The notes under the pieces are model-generated. The model ran no database searches. It saw nothing but the letters and a program-made list of their open reading frames with translations, and was not told where the DNA came from. From Myxococcota bacterium (lineage in GTDB: Bacteria > Myxococcota_A > Polyangia > Palsa-1104 > JAEUJZ01), in NCBI GenBank assembly GCA_025057315.1, contig JANWXW010000076.1, positions 1 to 43,645 on the forward strand: DNA of 43,645 nucleotides, written 5' to 3'. The position numbers and the translations under genes are program-made. Below, in pieces: positions 8,417 through 16,095 of the stretch. How positions within the stretch are numbered: position 1 is the stretch's first letter; each line of letters starts with the position of its first letter.

Positions 8417-8422
8417 AGCCTA
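8417..8422 (-). promoter_or_regulatory. -10-like box (TAGGCT) six bases before the ugd start
   Basis: On the minus strand TAGGCT, GGGGGA and ATG follow one another. The same hexamer at the same distance precedes the divergent SnoaL-like gene, which makes a shared promoter style likely. The -35 region is poor. Confidence 0.35.
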
Positions 8423-8448
8423 CCGCAAACGGGGGATTTGTGGGCCTC

Positions 8449-8477
8449 TTGCGCAACCGGGACGCTCCAATTAGGCT
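8449..8477 (+). promoter_or_regulatory. Candidate promoter of the SnoaL-like gene (TTGCGC-17-TAGGCT)
   Basis: TTGCGC at 8449-8454 and TAGGCT at 8472-8477 are separated by 17 bases. GCGCCC and the ATG follow. The -10 to ATG distance of six bases implies a leaderless transcript. Confidence 0.4.
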
Positions 8478-8483
8478 GCGCCC

Positions 8484-8909
8484 ATGAATTCCCGCTCTCT
8501 TTCCCCGGACGAGCCCGATGTGCTGGCAGCAAACGGTGCCTTCTATGAGGCCTTCGCGCGGCGCGACCTGCCCGCGATGGATCACCTTTGGGCGCGTCGT
8601 GTCCCGGTGGCCTGTATCCATCCGGGCTGGGATGTGCTGCGCGGCCGCGAGCAGGTCATGGAGAGCTGGCGCGCCATCCTGGGGCAGGGTGAAGGCACCG
8701 ACATCCGCTGTTCGGGTGCAGTGGCCCACATTCTGGGCGAGGTGGCACTGGTGACCTGCCACGAGCGGCTGGCAGGTGGCCAGCTCGTCGCAACCAATGT
8801 GTTTGTGCGCGAGGAGGGACAGTGGAAGATCGCCCACCACCAGGCTGCACCTCTGACGCACGACGAAGAGGGCGAGGAGGACGCCCCCCCAGGCTGGTTG
8901 CTGAACTGA
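8484..8909 (+). CDS. NTF2/SnoaL-like (DUF4440-type) protein
   Basis: 141 residues. The fold is a cone-shaped alpha+beta barrel that binds small ligands or acts as a ketosteroid-isomerase-type enzyme. The helix ANGAFYEAFARRDLPAMDHLWA, the strand CIHPGWDVLRGREQVMESW, ALVTCHERLAGGQLVATNVFVREEGQWKIAHHQAAPL and the length all fit the DUF4440/SnoaL group. The last 15 residues are acidic and probably flexible. No catalytic function can be assigned. It is divergent from ugd (73 bases between starts) with no operon partner. Confidence 0.8.
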   Translation: MNSRSLSPDEPDVLAANGAFYEAFARRDLPAMDHLWARRVPVACIHPGWDVLRGREQVMESWRAILGQGEGTDIRCSGAVAHILGEVALVTCHERLAGGQLVATNVFVREEGQWKIAHHQAAPLTHDEEGEEDAPPGWLLN

Positions 8910-9128
8910 CCGGCTGTGTGTGCTCGGGGAACCTCAGCAGCACAGGGACCCGATGGGACGGCGAGCAGTGCGGCAGCCATACGGGGCTGCTGCCATGCGG
9001 TCACCTCCAGCGCTGGCTCTACCCACTGGGCGCTCGACTCCACACCATCGTGCGCCCGTGCCGCATCGAACCCCCCACTGAGCTCTCGATGCCTCGATGG
9101 ACAATGAGAGTCCGCCACGGCCTTAGGC

Positions 9129-12100
9129 TTACAGCGCCGGCGGGAAGAGAGTCTCGTTGACCTCAGGCGTGCTCGGCGTGTCCCCGACGAGACGATAGGT
9201 GCCGTTAGCGAGCCGAAGCTGCACGTCCACGTCTTCGATCTGCTTGGCGCAGCGGGCCACGATGATCTCGATGGGCACCTCGCCTGCGGGTACATGGATG
9301 CTTGGCTCGTCGGGGGTGGTGTCGCGCCAGATGAAGCCATGCACCTCTAGGAACAGATCCGCCGTGCTGTTGCTGCCGACCTTGTCGCCGAGGAAGACCC
9401 ACACGCCATCCTCGACGCTGTCGTCGAGCTCGCGCATCTGAAACGGACCGCCGGGGTGGTGAATCCGTCCGCGGTAGGTGACAAAGAAGTTGAACTGGTC
9501 CGACAGCTCAGTACGGCCCAGGGTGTTGAAGCCATCGACATCGGTGATGGCGAAGCGGTTCTGGCCGCTGGCATCGCGCCATTTGAGCAGGCGTGCGCCG
9601 GCGACGACGTCCTCGCCCAGAACCGGCTCGGAGGAACGACCACGGGCGAAGTCGAAGAAGACAGGGTAGCGGAAGCCATTGACACCCGAGGAGCAGAATG
9701 CCTTGTCCACGGCGCCGCCAGAGGGAAAGACGCGGACTGTGGCGGTCAGCCCGGCACTGGGCACGGGCCATGGTCCCTCGGTAAACTCCTCGGTCATGCC
9801 GCCGCGCTGGAGGCGCAGGCGACGGGGTGATCCGGCCACCACCTCCACTTTCCACTCGTCGCGTCGGCCGATGTCGCGGGCATCGGGCCAGGTGATTGGG
9901 CTGGAGACGGTGGTGCGGACCGTGGTTCCGTCCTCCTCGACAGTGAACACGCGCAGCTCGCGGCGCCGTGCGGGGCCATAGGGGTTTTGGATCTCGGCCC
10001 ACAGAAACGAGCGCGCATCAAAGCGTAGCTCATAGGCCCGCTCCACGCCGCCGCGCATCTGCCGGCCGTGCCAGACGCTGCGATGCAGGGCATCCAGGAG
10101 CGCCTGGCGCCGCGTGGGCGGGCTGGGTGGAGGGTCAGACCTCATCTCCTCCATTGAGTCCGTCGCCGGGCCGCAGCCGGGCTGCAGCGCGACGACAGCC
10201 AGGAGCACCACCGGCGGCACCGGGCGCCGACGCCGGGCACAGCGGATGCACAGCGCCACCCCCAGCAGCAGCGCCCACCCCCCGGGGGCAGCGGGCGGCC
10301 TACCACCCACGCGACAGCCGCACCCTGTTCCCTCCATCTCCGCACGGTCGGGCCCTGGCAGACCCGGCACCTCGAGGTAGGAGCAGCTGACCTGCGGGGC
10401 TTCGCCCAGCTCGGGCGGATGGGAGCGAGTGAGAGAGCCGCGATGGGCTGGGTCGGCCAGCAGGTGAGCCAGGTCCGTCAGCCGGCACGAGGCAACCGTT
10501 GGCCTGCGGGCGAAGGCGGTCAGCGAGCCGTCGTGGCACTCCACCGGGCTGTCGTCGGTGATGGGGGCCATAAGGTCAGTCCCCTCGGATGGCCGTACAG
10601 ACAGGGCGCCGCGGGCGTCGATGCCCAGGGGGAAGACGGCGCGGCGCAGGTAGCCGCACAGGCCGGGCTGGGACCAGGCCAGGGTGAAGGAGGCATCGAA
10701 GGACGCAGGCCCCGCCCCGACCGGGTCGTCTCCGACGGGGAGCGCGACCGCATGGTTGGCCAGCGCCGCGGCTGTGAAGTTGTAGGCATGGACATACAGG
10801 CCGCTGTCGAACAGCCGGTCCAGCACCGTGCCGGCCAGACCCATCGGGGCGGCCGCGGCAAGGCGCTGCGCATACTCGGCCCTGACCGCATCGAGCTCGC
10901 GCATATACTCGCGCCTGAGCTCCTCAAGAAATAGCTTGGCGCGCTCGATGACGTAGGTGCGGATGGCATCCCGAATGGGCTGGACTATTGGCCGCAGGGC
11001 TGCCTCCAAGATGGCCGCCACCGAAACATTGACACCGACGGCGCGGAGCGCATCCTGGACGGCCAGGAGCCAGTCGGGCACCACCGCCCGTGCTGCTGTC
11101 TCGTAGTCCAGTGTTGTGAGGTTGACAGCCCAGGCATCCAGCGGTGCAAACAGCCGCGCGACCTCTGCCCTGTCCAGCGCGAACTCGTCGCTGTCCTCGC
11201 TGAGTGGGGTGTTCAGCCGCGCCGATATGTTCTCGATGGTTCGTACATACGCAGGCAGGAACTGGAACAGGTCCTGCTGCAGCTTGTCGCTGATTTTGTC
11301 AAAGGCCGATGGCAGGGGGTTGTTGCTGGCATCCAGGCGTGGTGCCAAAAGGGCCACGTAGGTAAAGTAGCGGGCATACAGGAGGGGGCAGCTGGCGGTG
11401 CACGCTGTGCGGTCGTCTGAGGTGCCCAGCCTGCCATCGGGTCCTGGGCTGACGCGCAGCTGCGCGCCCTCGGGCGTCGCTGGGTTCTGCATGGTCGCAA
11501 TGGCGGCCACCAGGTCCTCGCGCGCCTTGCGCCGCAGGGCATCGGCGCCGCGCAGGTACAGCGGCGTTAGCACCAGGTGCTCCGCCGGTGCAAGGTCCAC
11601 CGCCAGCAGGAGCTCGGGCAGCGTCGCGTTTGGCATGCGCGCCGCCTGCGCCTCGAACCGCGCCCGGGCCCGTCGGGCCATCACCTGCCACAGGGGGCTG
11701 GACTCGGCAAAATAGGCACGCAGCAGGAAGCTACCTGGCACGCTGTGCAGCAGCGGGCCGGTGCGGAACGCCTCCGGGTCGAGGCGAAAGGCCGCCCTCT
11801 GGAACATCGACTCCGCGATCATGTGGCGCACGACGTTGCTGTAGCCGTGCTGACGGGCGTTGTTGAGCGGCGTGAGGGTGAAGGTCTCACCAGCCAGGAA
11901 GTTCACCAGGTGATGGGCCACGGCATCGGTGGTCCCGTGCAGGAAGCAGCCCAGCGCGTAGGCGCGTTCCTCGGGCGTGGCCGCTTCGCGGTACAGCAGC
12001 TCGCATTGCTCGTAGGGCCGCTGCTCGATGGCATGGGTGGGGTCGGTCATGCCGGGGAAGGCAATGTTGTCGGGACCGACGGCACCCGCGCGGAAGGCCA

Positions 12101-12314
12101 GCGGGTGGGCAGCAATCGCCTCGAAGTCCTCCCGTCGGAGCCGCACCGCATACGGCGACCGCAGCAGCGGCAGGGTGCCGTCGGCACGCTCCAGCAGCGC
12201 CTCGCGCACCCGGTTGGCTAGATGGATGTGCACCCGCGTCGAGAACGCAGACCCCGGGCGGGGACACGTAGCACCGGCCAAGGTCAGCAGAAACAGGAGA
12301 GGAAGGGGGCGCAC
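9129..12314 (-). CDS. Two-part exported protein: zinc phospholipase C-like domain, internal MYXO-CTERM, internal lipoprotein signal, unknown second domain
   Basis: 1061 residues in one open frame from GTG. Residues 1-24 are a signal peptide. Residues 25-140 resemble zinc-dependent phospholipase C/P1 nuclease proteins: RVHIHLANRV, GAVGPDNIAFPG, DPTHAIEQ, and ALGCFLHGTTDAVAHH with His126, Asp130 and His134 in the metal-site spacing. A helical region with a predicted coiled coil (about 450-490) follows. At 663-699 comes GTGCGC, a hydrophobic stretch and ARRRR, a complete MYXO-CTERM sorting tail that normally ends a protein. It is followed at once by VVLLAVVALQPGC (Cys714), which looks like a lipoprotein signal. 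Residues 715-1061 are a beta-rich domain I do not recognise. This is either a fusion of two genes or a lost or misread stop. No ribosome site precedes the GTG. Confidence 0.7.
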   Translation of the reverse strand: MRPLPLLFLLTLAGATCPRPGSAFSTRVHIHLANRVREALLERADGTLPLLRSPYAVRLRREDFEAIAAHPLAFRAGAVGPDNIAFPGMTDPTHAIEQRPYEQCELLYREAATPEERAYALGCFLHGTTDAVAHHLVNFLAGETFTLTPLNNARQHGYSNVVRHMIAESMFQRAAFRLDPEAFRTGPLLHSVPGSFLLRAYFAESSPLWQVMARRARARFEAQAARMPNATLPELLLAVDLAPAEHLVLTPLYLRGADALRRKAREDLVAAIATMQNPATPEGAQLRVSPGPDGRLGTSDDRTACTASCPLLYARYFTYVALLAPRLDASNNPLPSAFDKISDKLQQDLFQFLPAYVRTIENISARLNTPLSEDSDEFALDRAEVARLFAPLDAWAVNLTTLDYETAARAVVPDWLLAVQDALRAVGVNVSVAAILEAALRPIVQPIRDAIRTYVIERAKLFLEELRREYMRELDAVRAEYAQRLAAAAPMGLAGTVLDRLFDSGLYVHAYNFTAAALANHAVALPVGDDPVGAGPASFDASFTLAWSQPGLCGYLRRAVFPLGIDARGALSVRPSEGTDLMAPITDDSPVECHDGSLTAFARRPTVASCRLTDLAHLLADPAHRGSLTRSHPPELGEAPQVSCSYLEVPGLPGPDRAEMEGTGCGCRVGGRPPAAPGGWALLLGVALCIRCARRRRPVPPVVLLAVVALQPGCGPATDSMEEMRSDPPPSPPTRRQALLDALHRSVWHGRQMRGGVERAYELRFDARSFLWAEIQNPYGPARRRELRVFTVEEDGTTVRTTVSSPITWPDARDIGRRDEWKVEVVAGSPRRLRLQRGGMTEEFTEGPWPVPSAGLTATVRVFPSGGAVDKAFCSSGVNGFRYPVFFDFARGRSSEPVLGEDVVAGARLLKWRDASGQNRFAITDVDGFNTLGRTELSDQFNFFVTYRGRIHHPGGPFQMRELDDSVEDGVWVFLGDKVGSNSTADLFLEVHGFIWRDTTPDEPSIHVPAGEVPIEIIVARCAKQIEDVDVQLRLANGTYRLVGDTPSTPEVNETLFPPAL

Positions 12315-12316
12315 AC

Positions 12317-12360
12317 GAATACAATAAAATTAAATATAGTTTTTTAAAATACATTTATTT
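12317..12360. promoter_or_regulatory. AT-rich island; candidate promoter for the leftward 1061-residue gene
   Basis: About 44 bases are nearly all A/T inside DNA that is otherwise about two-thirds G/C. On the minus strand TATATT and, closer, TATTGT (12321-12326) lie before the GTG at 12314, the latter six bases away. The island also contains the last codons of the phosphopantetheinyl transferase gene. In so A/T-rich a stretch, -10 matches are expected by chance. Confidence 0.4.
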
Positions 12361-13045
12361 CGCTCGGTATCCAGTCTCGGATCGGTCCGGGATCCACGCG
12401 GGGGTCGCTGGAGGGGCACAGCGCCAGGGCGGCGGCATGGCCCGGCCCGACGTCCAGGTCGAGCAGCAGCCAGCCCTGCTCGTCTACCTCTACGCCCGCA
12501 ATGGACCGCAGCCGGGCCACCGGCCCGGTACTGACCTCGACGGCAGTTGGCTCCAGCGACAGCCCGGTTCCCAGCGCCTTGAGCGCGGCCTCCTTGCGGG
12601 TCCAGATGCGGTAAAAGAGGGCCGTCTGCTCTGCGGGCGGTGTCCTGGCCAGTGCGGCCTGCTCCGCAGGACAGAAGCAGAGGGCAGCAAGGCCGGTCAG
12701 GTCCGGCAGGGGCCGCAGCAGCTCCAGGTCAAGCCCGACCTCCGCCCGGGTGCCAACGGCGAGCAGGGCTAGGTCCTCGGCGTGCGTCAGGTTGAAGGGG
12801 GGGCCACCGGGCAGCGCTGGCTTGCCATACCGTCCGTAGCTGAACCGCAGCTCAGCCGGGGGCAGGCCCAGGTGCGCGCCGAGCACGCAGCGCAGAAAGG
12901 CGCGCGCCGCGGTAAAGCGCCGGCGCAACCGTGGCAGCGCGAGGGCCTCCCTCCGTGCCCGCTCGTCCGCCGACAGCACGGCGGCGCAGGTGTGCAACGC
13001 CGCATCATCTAGATCGAGCCGCGCGCGCCACAGATACAGGCTCAT
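12344..13045 (-). CDS. 4'-phosphopantetheinyl transferase, Sfp type
   Basis: 233 residues, the usual Sfp length. The enzyme moves phosphopantetheine from CoA to a Ser of acyl or peptidyl carrier proteins, activating fatty-acid, polyketide or peptide synthases. Motifs are in order: YGKPALPG (73-80), FNLTHAED (84-91), VGLDLELL (103-110, metal ligands Asp106 and Glu108) and WTRKEAALKALGTGLS (148-163, with Glu152 and Lys155). Sfp-type enzymes usually serve secondary metabolism, but no PKS/NRPS gene is in the window. The nearest lipid enzyme is the KAS III-like gene at 4.5 kb. The last codons run into the A/T-rich island. Confidence 0.9.
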   Translation of the reverse strand: MSLYLWRARLDLDDAALHTCAAVLSADERARREALALPRLRRRFTAARAFLRCVLGAHLGLPPAELRFSYGRYGKPALPGGPPFNLTHAEDLALLAVGTRAEVGLDLELLRPLPDLTGLAALCFCPAEQAALARTPPAEQTALFYRIWTRKEAALKALGTGLSLEPTAVEVSTGPVARLRSIAGVEVDEQGWLLLDLDVGPGHAAALALCPSSDPRVDPGPIRDWIPSEINVF

Positions 13046-13227
13046 ACCGGGATCCAGGCTGGAATGCTTTCCATGTAAGATACAGCGTGGGCGATGTTCT
13101 ACTGGGCTAGATGCGCCCGGGGGATTCAGAGGCCGATGCGGTGCTGGCGAAGGTCTTTGCCACCCCGAGCCCCGGAGCGCTCACACCCTGTGTGCCGGCA
13201 CGGCGGTGGGGCATCAGCGAGCCGCCT

Positions 13228-14865
13228 TCATCCCGGGGGTCTGGTGGCCAGGATGGTCTCCGCGCTGCCCTCTTCGTCGTGGGCCGCAGCTGCCATCTCC
13301 TCCCCTGGCAACACCGCGCTGCGCGGCATCGGGTGCCAGCGGCCGTGCTCCGGAGTCTGCTCCAGCGCTGCCACCAGCTCCGTGGCGTCCGCGTAGCGCC
13401 GCCTGGGATCGCGCTCCAGACAGCGCATCACCACCGCCTGCAGTTCCGCCGACGGCACCGGCAGCAGCGGATCGCGTCGGTCCATGATCGGCGGCGGCGG
13501 CTCGCTCAGTTGTTGGCGGATGTCGGCATACGGGTCGTCGGAGCAGAAGGGCGGCTGGCCGGTAAGCATAAAGTAGGCTACCGCGCCCAGGGCATAGACG
13601 TCGGCGCGGGCATCCACGGGCTGCCCAGCCAACCCCTCGGGAGCCATGTAGCGGGGCGTGCCCACAATGGCGTCGGTCCGCGTGATCTCTGGTCCCAGGT
13701 CAGCCCCCTTGACCAGGCCGAAGTCCAGCACCTTGATGAAGTCACCCCGTCCACCCACCGATGTGACAAACAGGTTTCCCGGCTTGATGTCCCGGTGCAC
13801 CATCGACAGACCGTGGGCCTCGCTGAGGGAGCTGGCCGCCTGGTACAGGAAGCACTCGGCCCGCGCCGGGTGGAGTGGCCCCTCGCGCTGTACAAGCTGC
13901 CTCAGGTCGCAGCCCTCCAGGTACTCCATCACATAGTAGGGCCGCCCCGTCTCGGTGCGTCCGAAGTCAAAGACGGCGATCGTGTTGGGATGGCGCAGCC
14001 GGCTTGCCGCCTCGGCCTCGCGCTCAAAGCGCAGCACGGCGTGGCCGTCACACAGTTCCTCCTTGAGGATCTTGACGGCAAAGGTCCGTCGCAGCGAGGC
14101 GTGATACGCTAGATACACTTCGCCCATACCGCCAGCGCCCAGGCGGCGTCCGAGCCGGTAGCGGCCCATCAGCTTGGCGGTCTCCAGGCCCAGCGCCAGC
14201 CGGTCAGCCAGGAAGGCGCCAAAGAGGCTGAGGCCAAACGCGCTCACCACGAAGGTAAGGTTGGCTAGCACCTCGACGCCGTGGCGTCCCTGCCAACCGG
14301 GGCGTGGCAGGCGGGCTGGCCAGAAGCTGGCAAAGCCCGCCCACACCAGGATCAGCATCACGCAGATGATGGCTGTCCGGGACAAGACGCCGGGCAGTAG
14401 CAGACTCCGTGCCAGCAACATGAGCATCACGCCCCCATAGTACGGACTGGCCAGGCGTCCGGTGTGGGCACAGACCACGCCGAGAAAGGCGGCCGTCAGG
14501 ACAACCAGGATAAGGTCGCGCAGGTTCTGGAGCCGCTCGTCCATCTCCCGATAGTAAGAGGTGGCCAGCATGACCAGATAACAGGACACCCACAGCGCGC
14601 GGATGACAAAGAACTCCCGCGGCCCCAGGTCCACATACTCCGGCCAGGGATAGCGCACATCGACGAGGTAAAAGAGGCTGATCAGCACCACGCCGATGAC
14701 GGCCATGAGCCGATAGCGCTGCGGGTACAGCGCCAGCTGAGACCTGCGATAGGCCCGCCAGGCTGAGTCGCCCAGGGGCCCTCGTCCCGCCGTTCCGGCC
14801 GAGGGGGCGGGCTGGTGCTGGAGTTGGCTGTCCCGCTGAGGAAGCACGGCCGACCTGGTCCTCAC
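13228..14865 (-). CDS. Ser/Thr protein kinase with N-terminal six-helix membrane domain
   Basis: 545 residues. About residues 53-221 hold six hydrophobic helices (53-69, 88-104, 116-132, 144-158, 163-182, 199-221), ending in a short linker to the kinase. The kinase is intact: GAGGMGEVY at 243-251, AVKIL with Lys265, HRDIKPGN with Asp359, DFG at 381-383 and APE at 408-410, with VYALGAVAYFMLTGQPPF after it. The PknB-type layout is kinase first and one membrane helix after. Here a multi-helix membrane unit comes first, as in histidine kinases with integral-membrane sensor domains. The tail (500-545) is short and acidic. It probably senses a membrane or envelope signal and phosphorylates cytoplasmic targets. 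TATGAT lies about 30 bases before the GTG start. Confidence 0.9.
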   Translation of the reverse strand: MRTRSAVLPQRDSQLQHQPAPSAGTAGRGPLGDSAWRAYRRSQLALYPQRYRLMAVIGVVLISLFYLVDVRYPWPEYVDLGPREFFVIRALWVSCYLVMLATSYYREMDERLQNLRDLILVVLTAAFLGVVCAHTGRLASPYYGGVMLMLLARSLLLPGVLSRTAIICVMLILVWAGFASFWPARLPRPGWQGRHGVEVLANLTFVVSAFGLSLFGAFLADRLALGLETAKLMGRYRLGRRLGAGGMGEVYLAYHASLRRTFAVKILKEELCDGHAVLRFEREAEAASRLRHPNTIAVFDFGRTETGRPYYVMEYLEGCDLRQLVQREGPLHPARAECFLYQAASSLSEAHGLSMVHRDIKPGNLFVTSVGGRGDFIKVLDFGLVKGADLGPEITRTDAIVGTPRYMAPEGLAGQPVDARADVYALGAVAYFMLTGQPPFCSDDPYADIRQQLSEPPPPIMDRRDPLLPVPSAELQAVVMRCLERDPRRRYADATELVAALEQTPEHGRWHPMPRSAVLPGEEMAAAAHDEEGSAETILATRPPG

Positions 14866-14935
14866 CTGTGTCCCCCCGCAGGGGCTAGACCCATCATACT
14901 ACCCCTTGCGGTGGGCACCCGTGCCTACGTGCGCC

Positions 14936-15412
14936 TTAGGGCGGCGGCACGGCACGGACCGGTCCACCCCGTCGGGCCTCGGCACGGAGCCGGGCCTCAT
15001 GGCCAAACATGACTCGCTCCTCGTCGGGGGTGGCATGGTCATAGCCCAGCAGATGGCATAGACCGTGTACCGCCAGGTGCAGCAGCTCCTCGGACAGCGG
15101 GTGGCCGGCGGCCGCGGCCTGCCGCACGGCAGCCTCCAAGGAAATGACAATGTCCCCCAGCAGCTCCCCCTCGCCTGGGGGGGAGGGGCAGACCCCGCGC
15201 TGGGAGAAAGACAGGACGTCGGTGGCGTGATCCTCACCGGCGAAGCGGCGGTTCAGCTCGCGCAGCTCGGCGTCATCTGTAAGCGAGATGCACACCTCAG
15301 CCTCGCCAACGCCTGCAGCGCGCAAGACCCGCGCCATTCGCCGCCGCAGCTGGCGCCGCACGGCATCGGGCACCAGATGGCGGGCCGCACCCCGGACGGA
15401 CAGGCTCAGCAC
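14936..15412 (-). CDS. ybeY: Endoribonuclease YbeY
   Basis: 158 residues from the GTG at 15412. YbeY is a zinc-dependent RNase for 16S rRNA 3'-end maturation and ribosome quality control. The metal site is HGLCHLLGYDH (HxxxHxxxxxH). ELRELNRRFAGEDHATDVLSF and LLGDIVISLEAA are the other family signatures. An in-frame ATG at 15529 would add 39 residues inside the preceding gene and is unlikely. No good ribosome site marks the GTG. A GVCPSPPGEGE loop follows the DVLSF strand, as in other family members. It follows the cyclic-nucleotide-binding protein gene by 31 bases and may be co-transcribed. Confidence 0.85.
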   Translation of the reverse strand: MLSLSVRGAARHLVPDAVRRQLRRRMARVLRAAGVGEAEVCISLTDDAELRELNRRFAGEDHATDVLSFSQRGVCPSPPGEGELLGDIVISLEAAVRQAAAAGHPLSEELLHLAVHGLCHLLGYDHATPDEERVMFGHEARLRAEARRGGPVRAVPPP

Positions 15413-15443
15413 GGCGTCAGGATGGCAGGGCAGGGCACGGACG

Positions 15444-15983
15444 TCAACCTGTGGCTTTTGGGTCGAGGACCTTGGCCAGATCGCCGGCTGGCCGGATCTG
15501 TGTGACCTCGTCTCCCATCTCGTCGGCAAACTCGACGATGCGGATGTCGGCCCGGCGCAGCCGCCGGCACAGCTCTCGCGAGATGTTCTGCATGATCATG
15601 GCGTAGGCGGGCAGGTCCTCCTGGTACAGCCGCAGCAGGTCCATGTTGGTCAGCTCCAGCAGGACCGCTGGCGTCTCGGCGGTCACCGTCATCGAGCGAG
15701 GCTGTACCTCAATGAGGGCCATCTCGCCGAAGAAGTCGCCCGGCCCGAGCCGCACCATACGCACGTTGAGGCCGGAGTCGCCGGCCCTTGTCATCACCAC
15801 AGTGCCCGATTGGATGATGTACATCGAACGGCCGAACTCGCCTTCGCGAAACAGCACCTCGCCCCGGTCCAGGCGACGCTCTCTGAGCATGCCGGCGATG
15901 CGTCCTAAGGCCACCTCCTCCAGACCGCCGAAAAAGGACATGCGCGACAGGGATGCTGTGATCGCCTGCTGCTCGCCGCTCAT
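15444..15983 (-). CDS. Stand-alone cyclic nucleotide-binding domain protein
   Basis: 179 residues from the ATG at 15983. Residues 15-130 form one CRP-type cNMP-binding barrel: LSRMSFFGGLEEVALGRIAG, GEVLFREGEFGRSMYIIQSG, then the phosphate-binding cassette FGEMALIEVQPRSMTV (85-100). The key Glu87 and Arg96 are present, so it should bind cAMP or cGMP. There is no helix-turn-helix after the barrel; instead a basic helix (MQNISRELCRRLRRADIRI) and a charged tail. It is therefore probably a regulatory subunit or partner rather than a transcription factor. It lies between a polysaccharide GT2 gene and ybeY on the same strand. Confidence 0.85.
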   Translation of the reverse strand: MSGEQQAITASLSRMSFFGGLEEVALGRIAGMLRERRLDRGEVLFREGEFGRSMYIIQSGTVVMTRAGDSGLNVRMVRLGPGDFFGEMALIEVQPRSMTVTAETPAVLLELTNMDLLRLYQEDLPAYAMIMQNISRELCRRLRRADIRIVEFADEMGDEVTQIRPAGDLAKVLDPKATG

Positions 15984-16095
15984 GCAGGGAATGAAAGCAC
16001 GAACCGTGGGCCCAGCCAACCGCGCTGAGTGGCCCCCTAGGGCACTCTGGGGGCGGCCGAACCGGCCGACTGCTCCAGGCAGGCCGGGGTGGGTG

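Noticed and set aside
8972..8994. GGCAGC / GCTGCC inverted repeat between the SnoaL-like gene and the 1061-residue gene
   Set aside because: The 6-base stem with an 11-base loop and no T-run is expected by chance in GC-rich DNA; not counted as a terminator.
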